NCBI GenBank assembly: GCA_900066355.1
Contig: FMEL01000016.1
Coordinates: forward strand, 1 to 64,000
Direction of reading: 5' to 3'
Length of the DNA: 64,000 nt
Source: an uncultured Ruminococcus sp.
GTDB lineage: Bacteria > Bacillota > Clostridia > Lachnospirales > Lachnospiraceae
A program made the position numbers and the translations under genes. The notes beneath the pieces are model-generated. The model saw nothing but the letters and a program-made list of their open reading frames with translations. It made no database searches and was not told where the DNA came from. Positions within the stretch are counted from its first letter, which is position 1. Each line of letters opens with the position of its first letter. Below, in pieces: positions 41,113 through 49,222 of the stretch.

Positions 41113-41832
41113 ATGGCAGAAGAGCACGGAATGAAAGTGATTGCAAGAATCCACAATGATTTCCCGACAAAGTTTGGGATTCCTCATCAGAGTAACCGGC
41201 TGGATGCATTGAAGGCAACAATCGTATTTGAGCCGGAATACCGGGTGCCGGAAGCATTTCGCGGACTGGAAGAATATGATTATATCTGGCTGATCTGGCA
41301 GTTTTCTGAGACAGTGCGAGAGAGCTGGTCGCCGACTGTACGACCGCCGAGACTTGGTGGGAATACACGCATGGGAGTGTTTTCCACGAGATCACCGTTT
41401 CGTCCGAACAGCCTTGGACTGTCTTCTGTGCGTCTTGAAAAAATAGAACTTCATCCGGAACTGGGACCGGTTCTTCATATTTCAGGTGCGGATCTTATGA
41501 ACGGTACGCCGATCTATGATATTAAACCATATCTTCCTTACGCAGACAGCCATCCGGAAGTGAGAGGCGGTTTTACGGACAAGATCGAAGATTATCGGCT
41601 TGAAGTGGAATTTCCGGAAACACTGATAGAGAAAGTGCCGGCAGAGCAGAGAGAAGCTTTGGTGGAAGTACTTGCCAACGATCCGCGTCCCCGCTATCAG
41701 AACAAACCGGATAAGATTTACGGGCTGGCATATGGCAGTCATGATATCCATTTTACGGTGAAGGATAAGACTCTTAAGGTTTGTGATGTGACAGAATTAA
41801 AAGAATCCTTTGACAAACAAAACAATATATGA
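41113..41832 (+). CDS. trmO: tRNA N6-threonylcarbamoyladenosine methyltransferase TrmO (TsaA)
   Basis: A 239-residue SAM-dependent enzyme that methylates t6A37 of tRNA-Thr. The TsaA/YaeB beta-barrel is shown by 'DFPTKFGIPHQSN', 'EYDYIWLIWQFS', 'RPPRLGGNTRMGVFSTRSPFRPNSLGLS' region (the SAM site), and 'DLMNGTPIYDIKPYLPYAD'. GGAG lies before ATG 41113. Its last codons overlap the promoter of the next gene. Confidence 0.94.
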   Translation: MAEEHGMKVIARIHNDFPTKFGIPHQSNRLDALKATIVFEPEYRVPEAFRGLEEYDYIWLIWQFSETVRESWSPTVRPPRLGGNTRMGVFSTRSPFRPNSLGLSSVRLEKIELHPELGPVLHISGADLMNGTPIYDIKPYLPYADSHPEVRGGFTDKIEDYRLEVEFPETLIEKVPAEQREALVEVLANDPRPRYQNKPDKIYGLAYGSHDIHFTVKDKTLKVCDVTELKESFDKQNNI

Positions 41833-41838
41833 TAGTAT
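41810..41838 (+). promoter_or_regulatory. Promoter of the DUF2325 gene
   Basis: TTGACA, 17 bases, TAGTAT. The -35 and spacer lie inside the end of trmO. Confidence 0.75.
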
Positions 41839-41849
41839 TTCTATATGTA

Positions 41850-41865
41850 GTTAGCAAAAACTAAC
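41850..41865 (+). promoter_or_regulatory. Inverted repeat at the DUF2325 transcription start
   Basis: GTTAG-N6-CTAAC begins 11 bases after the -10, so it covers the start point like an operator. The TTAG/CTAA arms resemble DtxR-family metal-repressor boxes, but identity is not proven. Confidence 0.5.
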
Positions 41866-41878
41866 AGATAAGAACATT

Positions 41879-41900
41879 AAGCGGAACTATGCGTCCGCTT
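41879..41900 (+). terminator. Hairpin in the DUF2325 leader
   Basis: AAGCGGA/TCCGCTT, perfect 7-bp stem with an 8-base loop, followed by TACTTTT. It lies downstream of the mapped promoter and could terminate early, or terminate trmO read-through. Confidence 0.6.
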
Positions 41901-41916
41901 TACTTTTAAAACGCGA

Positions 41917-41932
41917 GTTAGTCAAAGATAAC
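41917..41932 (+). promoter_or_regulatory. Second GTTA/TAAC inverted repeat before DUF2325
   Basis: GTTAG-TCAAAGA-TAAC, a less perfect copy of the first repeat, 67 bases downstream of it and just before the ribosome site. Confidence 0.4.
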
Positions 41933-41949
41933 AAAAGGAGAGTGAATCT

Positions 41950-42231
41950 ATGAGTATCGTAATCGTAGGCGGAAATGAACGTATGGTATGTCAGTATGAG
42001 GATATCTGCAAAGGATATGGATGTAAGGCAAAAGTATTTGCAAAAGAAAAAGGAGCCATGAAGAAAAAAATCGGTGCACCGGATCTTCTGATTTTGTTTA
42101 CAAGTACGGTTTCTCATAAAATGGTGAACTGTGCAGTGGAGGAAGCAAAGAAAAAATCCATACCGGTATGCAGATGTCACACAAGCAGCGCATCTGCTCT
42201 TGAGAACATTCTCCGCGAATATTGTGCATAA
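41950..42231 (+). CDS. DUF2325 family small protein
   Basis: A 93-residue protein with a Rossmann-like start: 'MSIVIVGGNERM', a central 'LLILFTSTVSHKMVNCAV' and a final 'VCRCHTSSASALENIL', all typical of DUF2325. Conserved Cys and His residues late in the chain (Cys-x-Cys-His) could bind a metal. Members are often found next to ferrous-iron uptake genes, though none is here. AAGGAG precedes ATG. Regulation is suggested by the palindromes upstream. Confidence 0.88.
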   Translation: MSIVIVGGNERMVCQYEDICKGYGCKAKVFAKEKGAMKKKIGAPDLLILFTSTVSHKMVNCAVEEAKKKSIPVCRCHTSSASALENILREYCA

Positions 42232-42266
42232 AAAGCGAATTTTTATGTAATATTATAAAGAAACAC

Positions 42267-42295
42267 TTGCAAAACCCTGAGGTTTTCAATAAAAT
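42267..42295 (+). promoter_or_regulatory. Promoter of aspartate kinase
   Basis: TTGCAA, 17 bases, TAAAAT. The spacer includes an AAAACC/GGTTTT hairpin that may end the DUF2325 transcript. Confidence 0.6.
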
Positions 42296-42349
42296 AAGAG
42301 ACAGATTTTCTGACTGAAAAGAGAAAACAGAAGGGTGATAAGTATTATT

Positions 42350-43669
42350 ATGAAAAAAGTGGTAAAATTTGGAGGAAGCTCTCTGGCCAATGCAGAACAG
42401 TTTCAGAAGGTCGGAGATATCATCAGAAGCGATGAGAGCAGACGTTATGTGGTACCGTCCGCACCGGGAAAGAGATTTTCCGCAGACACCAAAGTAACTG
42501 ATCTTCTGTATACATGCTATGGCAAAGCAGAAGCAGGAGAGGATTTCACAGATGTCCTTACGGAAATTAAGGGACGTTTTTATGAGATCATCAAAGGCTT
42601 GAATCTTGACCTGTCTCTTGAGGAGGAGTTCAGACAGATTGAAGCAGATTTTAAGGCACATGCAGGCAATGAATATGCAGCATCCCGTGGAGAATTCCTG
42701 AACGGTAAAGTAATGGCTGCATATCTCGGATATGAATTTATTGATTCTGCAACCGTGATCCGATTTGACAAAAACGGAAATTTCGATGCAGACAAAACAG
42801 ATAAACTTTTAAGTAAGCGTCTCCAGAAGTGCGAGAGAGCAGTTGTTCCGGGATTCTATGGTGGTATGGAAGATGGAACTGTAAAGACATTCTCACGTGG
42901 CGGATCTGATGTTACCGGTTCGCTGGTAGCGAAGGCAATCCATGCAGACATTTACGAAAACTGGACAGACGTTTCCGGATTCCTTGTCACAGATCCGAGA
43001 ATCGTCGATAATCCGGCAGTGATCGAGACGATCACATACAGAGAACTTCGTGAGCTTTCTTATATGGGTGCGACTGTTCTTCATGAAGATGCGATTTTCC
43101 CGGTTCGTAAGGAAGGCATTCCAATCAACATCCGTAATACAAACCGTCCGGAAGATAAGGGAACCTTTATCGTAGAAAGCACCTGCCGCAAACCGAAATA
43201 TGTGATTACAGGTATTGCAGGTAAGAAGGGCTTCTGTTCCATTAATATTGAAAAATCCATGATGAACAGTGAAATCGGTTTCGGAAGAAAGGTTCTTCAG
43301 GTATTTGAAGATCAGGGAATCAGCTTTGAGCATGTTCCGTCAGGAATCGACACAATGACTGTTTACGTTCATCAGGATGAATTCGAAGAAAAAGAGCAGC
43401 AGGTAATTGCAGGCATTCACAGAGCAGTGCAGCCTGATTTCGTAGAGATGGAATCTGATCTGGCGCTGATCGCAGTTGTTGGCCGTGGTATGAAGTCCCA
43501 GAGAGGAACTGCAGGCCGTGTATTTTCTGCACTGGCACATGCACATGTCAATGTAAAAATGATCGATCAGGGCTCCAGTGAGCTAAATATCATCATTGGT
43601 GTGGAAAACAGAGATTTCGAAACTGCTGTAAAAGCAATTTACGATATTTTTGTCCTGACACAGATGTAA
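42350..43669 (+). CDS. Aspartate kinase
   Basis: A 439-residue monofunctional aspartokinase, first step to lysine, threonine and methionine. 'VVKFGGSSLANAEQF' (about 4-18) is the kinase N-terminus, 'GRGGSDVTG'-type 'FSRGGSDVTGSLVAKAI' is present at mid-protein, and two ACT domains occupy the C-terminus (from about 290: 'ITGIAGKKGFCSINIEKSMM' and 'LIAVVGRGM..AHVNVKMIDQGSSELNIIIGV'). ATG 42350 is preferred; a GTG 15 bases upstream overlaps the AGAAGG site. Feedback control by amino acids through ACT is expected. Confidence 0.95.
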   Translation: MKKVVKFGGSSLANAEQFQKVGDIIRSDESRRYVVPSAPGKRFSADTKVTDLLYTCYGKAEAGEDFTDVLTEIKGRFYEIIKGLNLDLSLEEEFRQIEADFKAHAGNEYAASRGEFLNGKVMAAYLGYEFIDSATVIRFDKNGNFDADKTDKLLSKRLQKCERAVVPGFYGGMEDGTVKTFSRGGSDVTGSLVAKAIHADIYENWTDVSGFLVTDPRIVDNPAVIETITYRELRELSYMGATVLHEDAIFPVRKEGIPINIRNTNRPEDKGTFIVESTCRKPKYVITGIAGKKGFCSINIEKSMMNSEIGFGRKVLQVFEDQGISFEHVPSGIDTMTVYVHQDEFEEKEQQVIAGIHRAVQPDFVEMESDLALIAVVGRGMKSQRGTAGRVFSALAHAHVNVKMIDQGSSELNIIIGVENRDFETAVKAIYDIFVLTQM

Positions 43670-43711
43670 GCAGGTAATATTTTTCAGATCTGATTCAGGA
43701 GGATAAAGTAC

Positions 43712-43939
43712 ATGGTTGAAAGACATATCAGATTAAATGAAACAGAAGACGTAAAAGAATTTGTGAATGAAGCCGCCAAATGTGATTTTGATATTGACAT
43801 ATCCTATAACAGAATTATCATTGATGCAAAATCCATTTTAGGTATTCTGAGCATGGATCTTACAAGGGAACTGACAGTAAGATGCTACGGAGAGAGCAAG
43901 AGATTCAATGAAGTAATTGCAAAATTTGCTGTAGCATAG
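43712..43939 (+). CDS. HPr-like protein lacking the phosphorylatable histidine
   Basis: A 75-residue HPr fold. The regulatory serine region 'DAKSILGILSMDL' (Ser41, equal to HPr Ser46) is well kept. The active-site loop that should read GLHARPA is replaced by 'VNEAAKCDFDIDI', so there is no His15 and no phosphotransfer to sugar permeases. It could act only as a regulator, as Crh does in Bacillus. AGGAGG lies before ATG. It follows aspartate kinase by 42 bases and has its own terminator. Confidence 0.82.
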   Translation: MVERHIRLNETEDVKEFVNEAAKCDFDIDISYNRIIIDAKSILGILSMDLTRELTVRCYGESKRFNEVIAKFAVA

Positions 43940-43952
43940 GTGAAAATGCGTG

Positions 43953-43986
43953 GGCGCATATTCCGGAAACGGGTATGCGCCTTTTT
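43953..43986 (+). terminator. Terminator after the HPr-like gene
   Basis: GGCGCATA pairs with TATGCGCC, inner loop TTCCGGAAACGGG, followed by five T residues. Confidence 0.88.
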
Positions 43987-44015
43987 ACATTGCAGAGCGG
44001 GGAGGCAGAAACAGC

Positions 44016-46385
44016 ATGGGAAAACCGATCGTTCGTATTTCGGTTCGAAATCTTGTAGAATTTATATTACGAAATGGTGATCTGGTGAGCGGAAGCGGCA
44101 CTTCGGATAAAGAAGCCATGCTGAAAGGAAGCAGGCTTCACCGTAAGATACAGAAGCAGATGGGAAGCCACTACCAGCCCGAAGTTTCTCTGAAAAAAGA
44201 TACAGAGTATGATGATCTGATTCTTCGCGTAGAAGGCAGGGCAGACGGGATTTTTTTGCAGGATGAGCAATTTTGTATTGATGAGATCAAGGGTGTTTAT
44301 AAGAAACTTGAACTTATGGAAGAACCGGTACTGGTGCATCGTGCGCAGGCACTTTGCTATGCATGGATCTATCTGGATGCGCATGACCTGGAGAAAATAG
44401 ACATACAGATGACGTATGCGCACCTTGATACCGAAGTGATCAAACGGTTTCGGGAGACACTTACCAGAGCAGAACTGAAACAATGGTATGAAGAACTTAC
44501 TGACAGTTATCATAAATGGCTGGCATATCAGATCGAATGGCGCAAAAAACGAAATGAATCAATGGAAAACCTGGAATTTCCCTTTGCATACCGTAAGGGA
44601 CAGAGGGAGATGGTATCTGGAATTTATCATGCTATTTCAAAGAAAGAGCAGATTTTTATCCAGGCTCCGACCGGTGTCGGAAAGACTATGTCCGCTGTCT
44701 TTCCGGCAGTACGCGCAATCGGGCAGGGAATGGCTGAGACGGTCTTTTATCTGACGGCAAGGACGATCACAAGGACAGTAGCACAGGATGCTTTTGAAAT
44801 ATTACGGGACAGAGGTCTTCTGTTTAAAGTTATTACGATCACGGCAAAAGAAAAACTCTGCTTCTGCGACAAGCCGGAATGTGATCCGGAAAAATGTCCT
44901 TATGCGAAAGGACATTATGACCGGATCAACGATGCAGTCTATGAACTCTGGACAACGGAACAGTCATTTGACAGGGAAACACTTCTTCGTCATGCGCAGA
45001 AGTGGCAGGTCTGTCCATTTGAAATGAGCCTTGATCTGGCAATCTGGATGGATGGTGTGATTTGCGACTACAATTATGTATTTGATCCGAATGTCTGTCT
45101 GAAACGTTTCTTCGGGGAAAATGTGTCAGGAAACTATCTTTTCCTGATCGATGAGGCACATAATCTGGTGGATCGGGGAAGAGAGATGTACAGTGCGTCC
45201 ATCTGTCTGAATGACGTGATCGAGACCAGAAAATTTGTGAAACCCTACAGTCAGAAATTATGGAAAAAACTCGGAAAAGTAAAAAAACAGATGGAAGAGC
45301 TGAGGCAGAATTGCGGTGAATGGAAAGTAGAAGAAAATGCCGGAGTACTGCCGATCAGTCTCTTAAGTGTGCAGGGGGAATTGGATCAGTTTCTTGAAGA
45401 ATCACCAGCGCAGGAAGTGGTAGACGGAATCCTCGATTTCTATTTTGAAGTAAGAGATTTTTTGAATATTTCGGAGCTGGTGGATGACAATTATGTGGTC
45501 TATACGGCATTTGATGAAAACGGAAGATTTTATATGAAACTGTTTTGCGTCAATCCTGCGGAAAATCTGCAGAAATGTCTGGATAAAGGTAACAGTACGG
45601 TGTTTTTTTCGGCAACACTGCTTCCGTTACAGTATTATCGGAAGATGCTGAGTACAAGAAGTGAAAACTTCGGTATGTATGTGGAATCACCGTTTGAACA
45701 GAAAAAGAGGTGCCTTATGATTTGCCGGGATGTCAGCAGTAAGTATACCCGAAGAGGCTATGAGGAATACAGAAAGATTGCAGAATATATTGCGAGGATG
45801 AGCTGGCAGAAGAAGGGAAATTACATGGTATTTTTCCCGTCTTACCGTCTGATGGAAGATGTTTATCAGGTTTATCAGGATGAATTTTCTGTTTCCTGGG
45901 TGCGCTGCATCAGCCAGCATGCTTCAATGACGGAACTGGAGCGTGAGGAGTTCCTGGAGGAGTTCACAAAGGAAACTGAAGAAACACTGGTAGGATTCTG
46001 TGTTATGGGCGGTATTTTTTCGGAAGGAATCGATCTGATCGGTGATCGGCTGATTGGAGCCGCGGTTGTGGGAACCGGACTTCCACAGGTAAATTGTGAA
46101 CGGGAGATTTTGAAAGGGTATTACGACGAAAAAGGCGAGCAGGGATTTGATTATGCCTATCGCTATCCCGGGATGAATAAAGTCCTGCAGGCGGCAGGCC
46201 GTGTGATACGTACAAAAGAGGATACGGGAGCAATTCTTCTTATGGATGAACGATTCCTGAACCGGGATTATCGGAATCTTTTCCCCCGTGAATGGAATGA
46301 TGCCTGCACATGTACACTTGGGAATGTGGAAAAACACCTGCAGGCGTTCTGGGATGTTTCAGAAGAAAATGACATAATATGTTAG
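44016..46385 (+). CDS. Nuclease-helicase: PD-(D/E)XK domain fused to XPD/DinG-type helicase
   Basis: A 789-residue DNA repair-type protein. The N-terminal 180 residues look like a PD-(D/E)XK (RecB/Cas4-like) nuclease: 'EGRADG' (Asp77) and 'IDEIKG' (Glu90, Lys92), with the 'RAQALCYAWIY' motif. Then comes a superfamily 2 helicase: Walker A 'APTGVGKTMS' (about 217-226), DEAH box 'LIDEAHNLVD' (about 377-386) and motif VI 'QAAGRVIRTKED'. Cys282, 284, 289, 294 and 333 lie where XPD-type helicases carry the 4Fe-4S cluster. The start at 44016 follows GGGGAGG and lies past the terminator. Confidence 0.9.
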   Translation: MGKPIVRISVRNLVEFILRNGDLVSGSGTSDKEAMLKGSRLHRKIQKQMGSHYQPEVSLKKDTEYDDLILRVEGRADGIFLQDEQFCIDEIKGVYKKLELMEEPVLVHRAQALCYAWIYLDAHDLEKIDIQMTYAHLDTEVIKRFRETLTRAELKQWYEELTDSYHKWLAYQIEWRKKRNESMENLEFPFAYRKGQREMVSGIYHAISKKEQIFIQAPTGVGKTMSAVFPAVRAIGQGMAETVFYLTARTITRTVAQDAFEILRDRGLLFKVITITAKEKLCFCDKPECDPEKCPYAKGHYDRINDAVYELWTTEQSFDRETLLRHAQKWQVCPFEMSLDLAIWMDGVICDYNYVFDPNVCLKRFFGENVSGNYLFLIDEAHNLVDRGREMYSASICLNDVIETRKFVKPYSQKLWKKLGKVKKQMEELRQNCGEWKVEENAGVLPISLLSVQGELDQFLEESPAQEVVDGILDFYFEVRDFLNISELVDDNYVVYTAFDENGRFYMKLFCVNPAENLQKCLDKGNSTVFFSATLLPLQYYRKMLSTRSENFGMYVESPFEQKKRCLMICRDVSSKYTRRGYEEYRKIAEYIARMSWQKKGNYMVFFPSYRLMEDVYQVYQDEFSVSWVRCISQHASMTELEREEFLEEFTKETEETLVGFCVMGGIFSEGIDLIGDRLIGAAVVGTGLPQVNCEREILKGYYDEKGEQGFDYAYRYPGMNKVLQAAGRVIRTKEDTGAILLMDERFLNRDYRNLFPREWNDACTCTLGNVEKHLQAFWDVSEENDIIC

Positions 46386-46386
46386 C

Positions 46387-46414
46387 TTGACATAAAGAAA
46401 ATATCAGGTATACT
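46387..46414 (+). promoter_or_regulatory. Promoter of the beta-lactamase-like surface protein
   Basis: TTGACA, 16 bases, TATACT. Confidence 0.75.
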
Positions 46415-46454
46415 ATGGACAATTACTATTTGAGCTATAGATAAGGAGAACCAG

Positions 46455-47903
46455 ATGAAAACCGGAAACCGTTTGAAAAAATGGAAAATTTTGGCAGCAG
46501 GGTTTGTATTTATGACGACGGCATCTGCAGCGACTGCACCGGTGGCGGCAGGCAGCCTTCTTTCTGTGACCGGGGAATCCCAGATACGCCCGATCGAAGA
46601 CGGATCAGGAAAATATATTTTAAAAAGTGACGGGTTTTACTGTCTGAAAGAAGATGGAAGTAAAGATACTGCTCCAGCAGTGCACTATTTTGATCATGTG
46701 AATATCGATGGAACAATACTGGACGGATTTTATTACCATGATGAGACTGGATGTTTTCAGGCAGGAAGTTCCCACATGGTAAAAATCACGAAGCTTTCCT
46801 GTGCAAAAAGTACCGATGAAGATGCAGAGACGGTGGATTTTGACGGCTATTATATGGTCAATAACCTTGGAAAACTGACAGCAGCTCCACAGGTTCGGTA
46901 TATCAGCAATTACGTGATCGATAATACAACATATGACGGATATTATTATTTTGATGAAAATGGAAAGATGGTGACGGAAACAGGGACACATGAGCTGGAA
47001 ATGGCATCGAACGGACAGATTTTTTCCGGAACGTATTATTTTGGCGGACCAAACGGTGCACTGCTTCAGGAAGCCGGAGTAACTGAAGATGGTTTTCCGG
47101 TGGATGCGACAGGTAAGGTGACCGCTCTTGATGATCTCGGGATGGACACGCTGGAACCGCAGCTTACATCCATGTTGAGCGGATATGATGGTACGTGGAG
47201 TGTTTATGTTAAGGATCTTGACACGGATGAAGAAATTATACTGAATGATACACAGATTTATTCTGCAAGTCTCATCAAAGCTTTTGTGATGGCGAAAACA
47301 TATGAGGACATGGATACTGTTCTGAAACACGAAGCAGCCCTGATGAAAACGGACAAAGACAGCGCAAAGGTGAAGGATAAGGTAGATACCCTTCTGTGGA
47401 ACATGATCACGGTCAGTGACAATGAATCCTGTAATGAACTTGGAAGGCTTCAGTCTGAAAAACATGATTTTCTGGACGGAGCAGAGCTTGTAAACAAATA
47501 TCTGGAAAAAGAAGGCTACACAGAAACTACCTATCAAAATACGCTACATCCTTCATCATCCCAGAAGCTCAGCCTTGGCGGACATAATATGACGACTGTG
47601 AAGGATTGTGGAAAACTGCTCGAACGGATTTACAAAGGGGAATGCGTCAGCAGGGAAGCTTCGGAGGAAATGCTGAATCTGCTTTCAAATCAGGAAAATA
47701 CAACAAAGATCCCGGAGGGGGTTCCGGCTGATGTGAAGACTGCGAACAAAACAGGAGAGACCGATGAGGATCAGCATGATATTGCAATTGTCTACGGGCC
47801 GAAGACGACTTATATTTTGTGTGTGATGTCCGAAGACAGTGCGAATGCGATCGCAAATATCCGGTCAATCTCAAAAGTTGTTTATAATTATTTGAATCTG
47901 TAG
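46455..47903 (+). CDS. Secreted serine hydrolase (class A beta-lactamase-like) with wall-binding-type repeats
   Basis: A 482-residue exported protein. A signal peptide (about 1-32) precedes three to four Tyr/Gly repeats such as 'DGFYYHDETGCFQAG', 'DGYYYFDENGKMVTETG' and 'GTYYFGGPNGALLQEAG', which resemble choline/glucan-binding repeats. The C-terminal domain (about 240-482) has the beta-lactamase catalytic set: Ser272-x-x-Lys275 ('SLIK'), SDN 321-323 and KTG 432-434. A peptidoglycan hydrolase or carboxypeptidase role is as likely as antibiotic resistance. Confidence 0.9.
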   Translation: MKTGNRLKKWKILAAGFVFMTTASAATAPVAAGSLLSVTGESQIRPIEDGSGKYILKSDGFYCLKEDGSKDTAPAVHYFDHVNIDGTILDGFYYHDETGCFQAGSSHMVKITKLSCAKSTDEDAETVDFDGYYMVNNLGKLTAAPQVRYISNYVIDNTTYDGYYYFDENGKMVTETGTHELEMASNGQIFSGTYYFGGPNGALLQEAGVTEDGFPVDATGKVTALDDLGMDTLEPQLTSMLSGYDGTWSVYVKDLDTDEEIILNDTQIYSASLIKAFVMAKTYEDMDTVLKHEAALMKTDKDSAKVKDKVDTLLWNMITVSDNESCNELGRLQSEKHDFLDGAELVNKYLEKEGYTETTYQNTLHPSSSQKLSLGGHNMTTVKDCGKLLERIYKGECVSREASEEMLNLLSNQENTTKIPEGVPADVKTANKTGETDEDQHDIAIVYGPKTTYILCVMSEDSANAIANIRSISKVVYNYLNL

Positions 47904-47925
47904 GTAGCTATCGGGGCTGTCTGCG

Positions 47926-47954
47926 TTGATTTTTTATACAGAATCATGTATAAT
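47926..47954 (+). promoter_or_regulatory. Promoter of the egsA-remnant/ispF transcript
   Basis: TTGATT, 17 bases, TATAAT with a TG extension. Confidence 0.85.
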
Positions 47955-48040
47955 AACGGATTGTATAAAATAGGTTTTTTGTATGTTGCCCTGAGAAAAC
48001 ACGGCAGCATCACATATTAAATGCAGGAGGAGAGAAATAA

Positions 48041-48709
48041 ATGCGAGTCGATACGGATGACTTTGCCCGACCTCGTGGGTGCGGGAAGAATCACCTTGTA
48101 GAAGTGGAGAAAATTTTAATTGAACCGGGAGCGGTAAATGCCCTTGAAGAAGCAATGTCAGAAGGCTTTCTGAAGGAATACATATCCCCGCTTCTGATCT
48201 GTGACACAAATACCTGTAAGGCAACAGAAGAAATCATGGAAGATATTTACGACCGATGTCAGGTCCTTGTGCTGGATGCGGATGATCTTAAGGCCGATCG
48301 GCATGCAGTAGAGATCGTCGAGAATTATATGGATGAGGACATTGATCTGATCCTCGCGGTAGGCGCTGGTACGATCCATGACATCAGCCGTTATGTGGCT
48401 TCTCAGTACAAAATTCCTTTTGTATCTGTGCCGACAGCAGCAAGTGGTGACGGATTCGTATCTACGACGGCAGTTATGACTTTTAACGGAATAGAGGAAG
48501 AAGTGCCGGCAGCAGTGCCTGTAGCGCTGTATGCAGACACGGATATATTTGCAAAAGCACCGGCCGGGCTTAATGCCGCCGGAGCAGCAGAACTTTCGGA
48601 TGAAAAAATATCCCTGTCCCTCATCGAAGAGGGGAATCCGGAAGCCTGTGAAAAACTGATGTATGCACTGATTAAATCCGGGTTTTCCGGTCAGGCAGAA
48701 GGAGAATGA
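48041..48709 (+). pseudogene. Truncated glycerol-1-phosphate dehydrogenase (EgsA/AraM-like)
   Basis: The frame encodes 222 residues, against about 350-420 in the family. The N-terminal NAD-binding half is good: 'VGAGTIHDISRYVASQYKIPFVSVPTAASGDGFVSTTAVMT' region at about 106-147. After 'APAGLNAAG' the expected 'GDxxxKxxxLxDW' helix with a metal-ligand Asp is skipped, and the text jumps to the 'EACEKLMYALIKSGF' helix, then ends. The His ligands (usually in an AEHHxSH motif) are gone, so catalysis is not expected. It still has a promoter and AGGAGG site, and its translation may be coupled to ispF one base away. Confidence 0.75.
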
Positions 48710-48710
48710 T

Positions 48711-49190
48711 ATGAGAGTTGGAATGGGATATGACGTACACAAACTGACAGAAGGAAGGAAGCTGATTCTCGGCGGAGTAGATATTCCGTGGGAGAAGGGC
48801 CTTCTGGGACATTCGGATGCAGATGTACTGATCCATGCAGTGATGGATGCCCTGCTTGGTGCTGCTGCACTTGGCGATATCGGGAAACACTTTCCGGACA
48901 CAGATCCGGCATATAAAGGAATCTCAAGTGTGAAACTTCTGGTGCATGTGGCTGGTCTTTTGCGCGAACATGGCTACGAAGTCGGAAACATCGATGCAAC
49001 GATCATTGCCCAGAAACCAAAGATGGCACCGCATATCCCGCAGATGCGTAAAAATATGGCGGAGGCACTTGGCATTACGGAATCAAAGATCAATGTAAAA
49101 GCAACGACAGAAGAGGGACTTGGGTTTACCGGAAGCGGAGAGGGCATTTCTTCTCAGGCTATCTGCCTGCTTACAGAAATAAAGAACTGA
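48711..49190 (+). CDS. ispF: 2-C-methyl-D-erythritol 2,4-cyclodiphosphate synthase
   Basis: A 159-residue trimeric enzyme of the MEP isoprenoid pathway that closes the ring of CDP-ME 2-phosphate with loss of CMP. Metal ligands lie in 'GYDVHKL' (Asp8, His10) and 'LGHSDADVLIHAVMDALLGA' (His42 region), with 'DTDPAYKGISS' and 'ATTEEGLGFTGSGEGI' completing the site. Length is standard. It begins one base after the egsA remnant and is followed by cysS after 32 bases. Confidence 0.97.
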   Translation: MRVGMGYDVHKLTEGRKLILGGVDIPWEKGLLGHSDADVLIHAVMDALLGAAALGDIGKHFPDTDPAYKGISSVKLLVHVAGLLREHGYEVGNIDATIIAQKPKMAPHIPQMRKNMAEALGITESKINVKATTEEGLGFTGSGEGISSQAICLLTEIKN

Positions 49191-49222
49191 TTCAGCTTAA
49201 AATAATATCGGAGGAAAGAGAT

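Noticed and set aside
42241..42349. A lysine riboswitch before aspartate kinase
   Set aside because: The leader is only about 50 bases after the promoter, far too short for the lysine aptamer.
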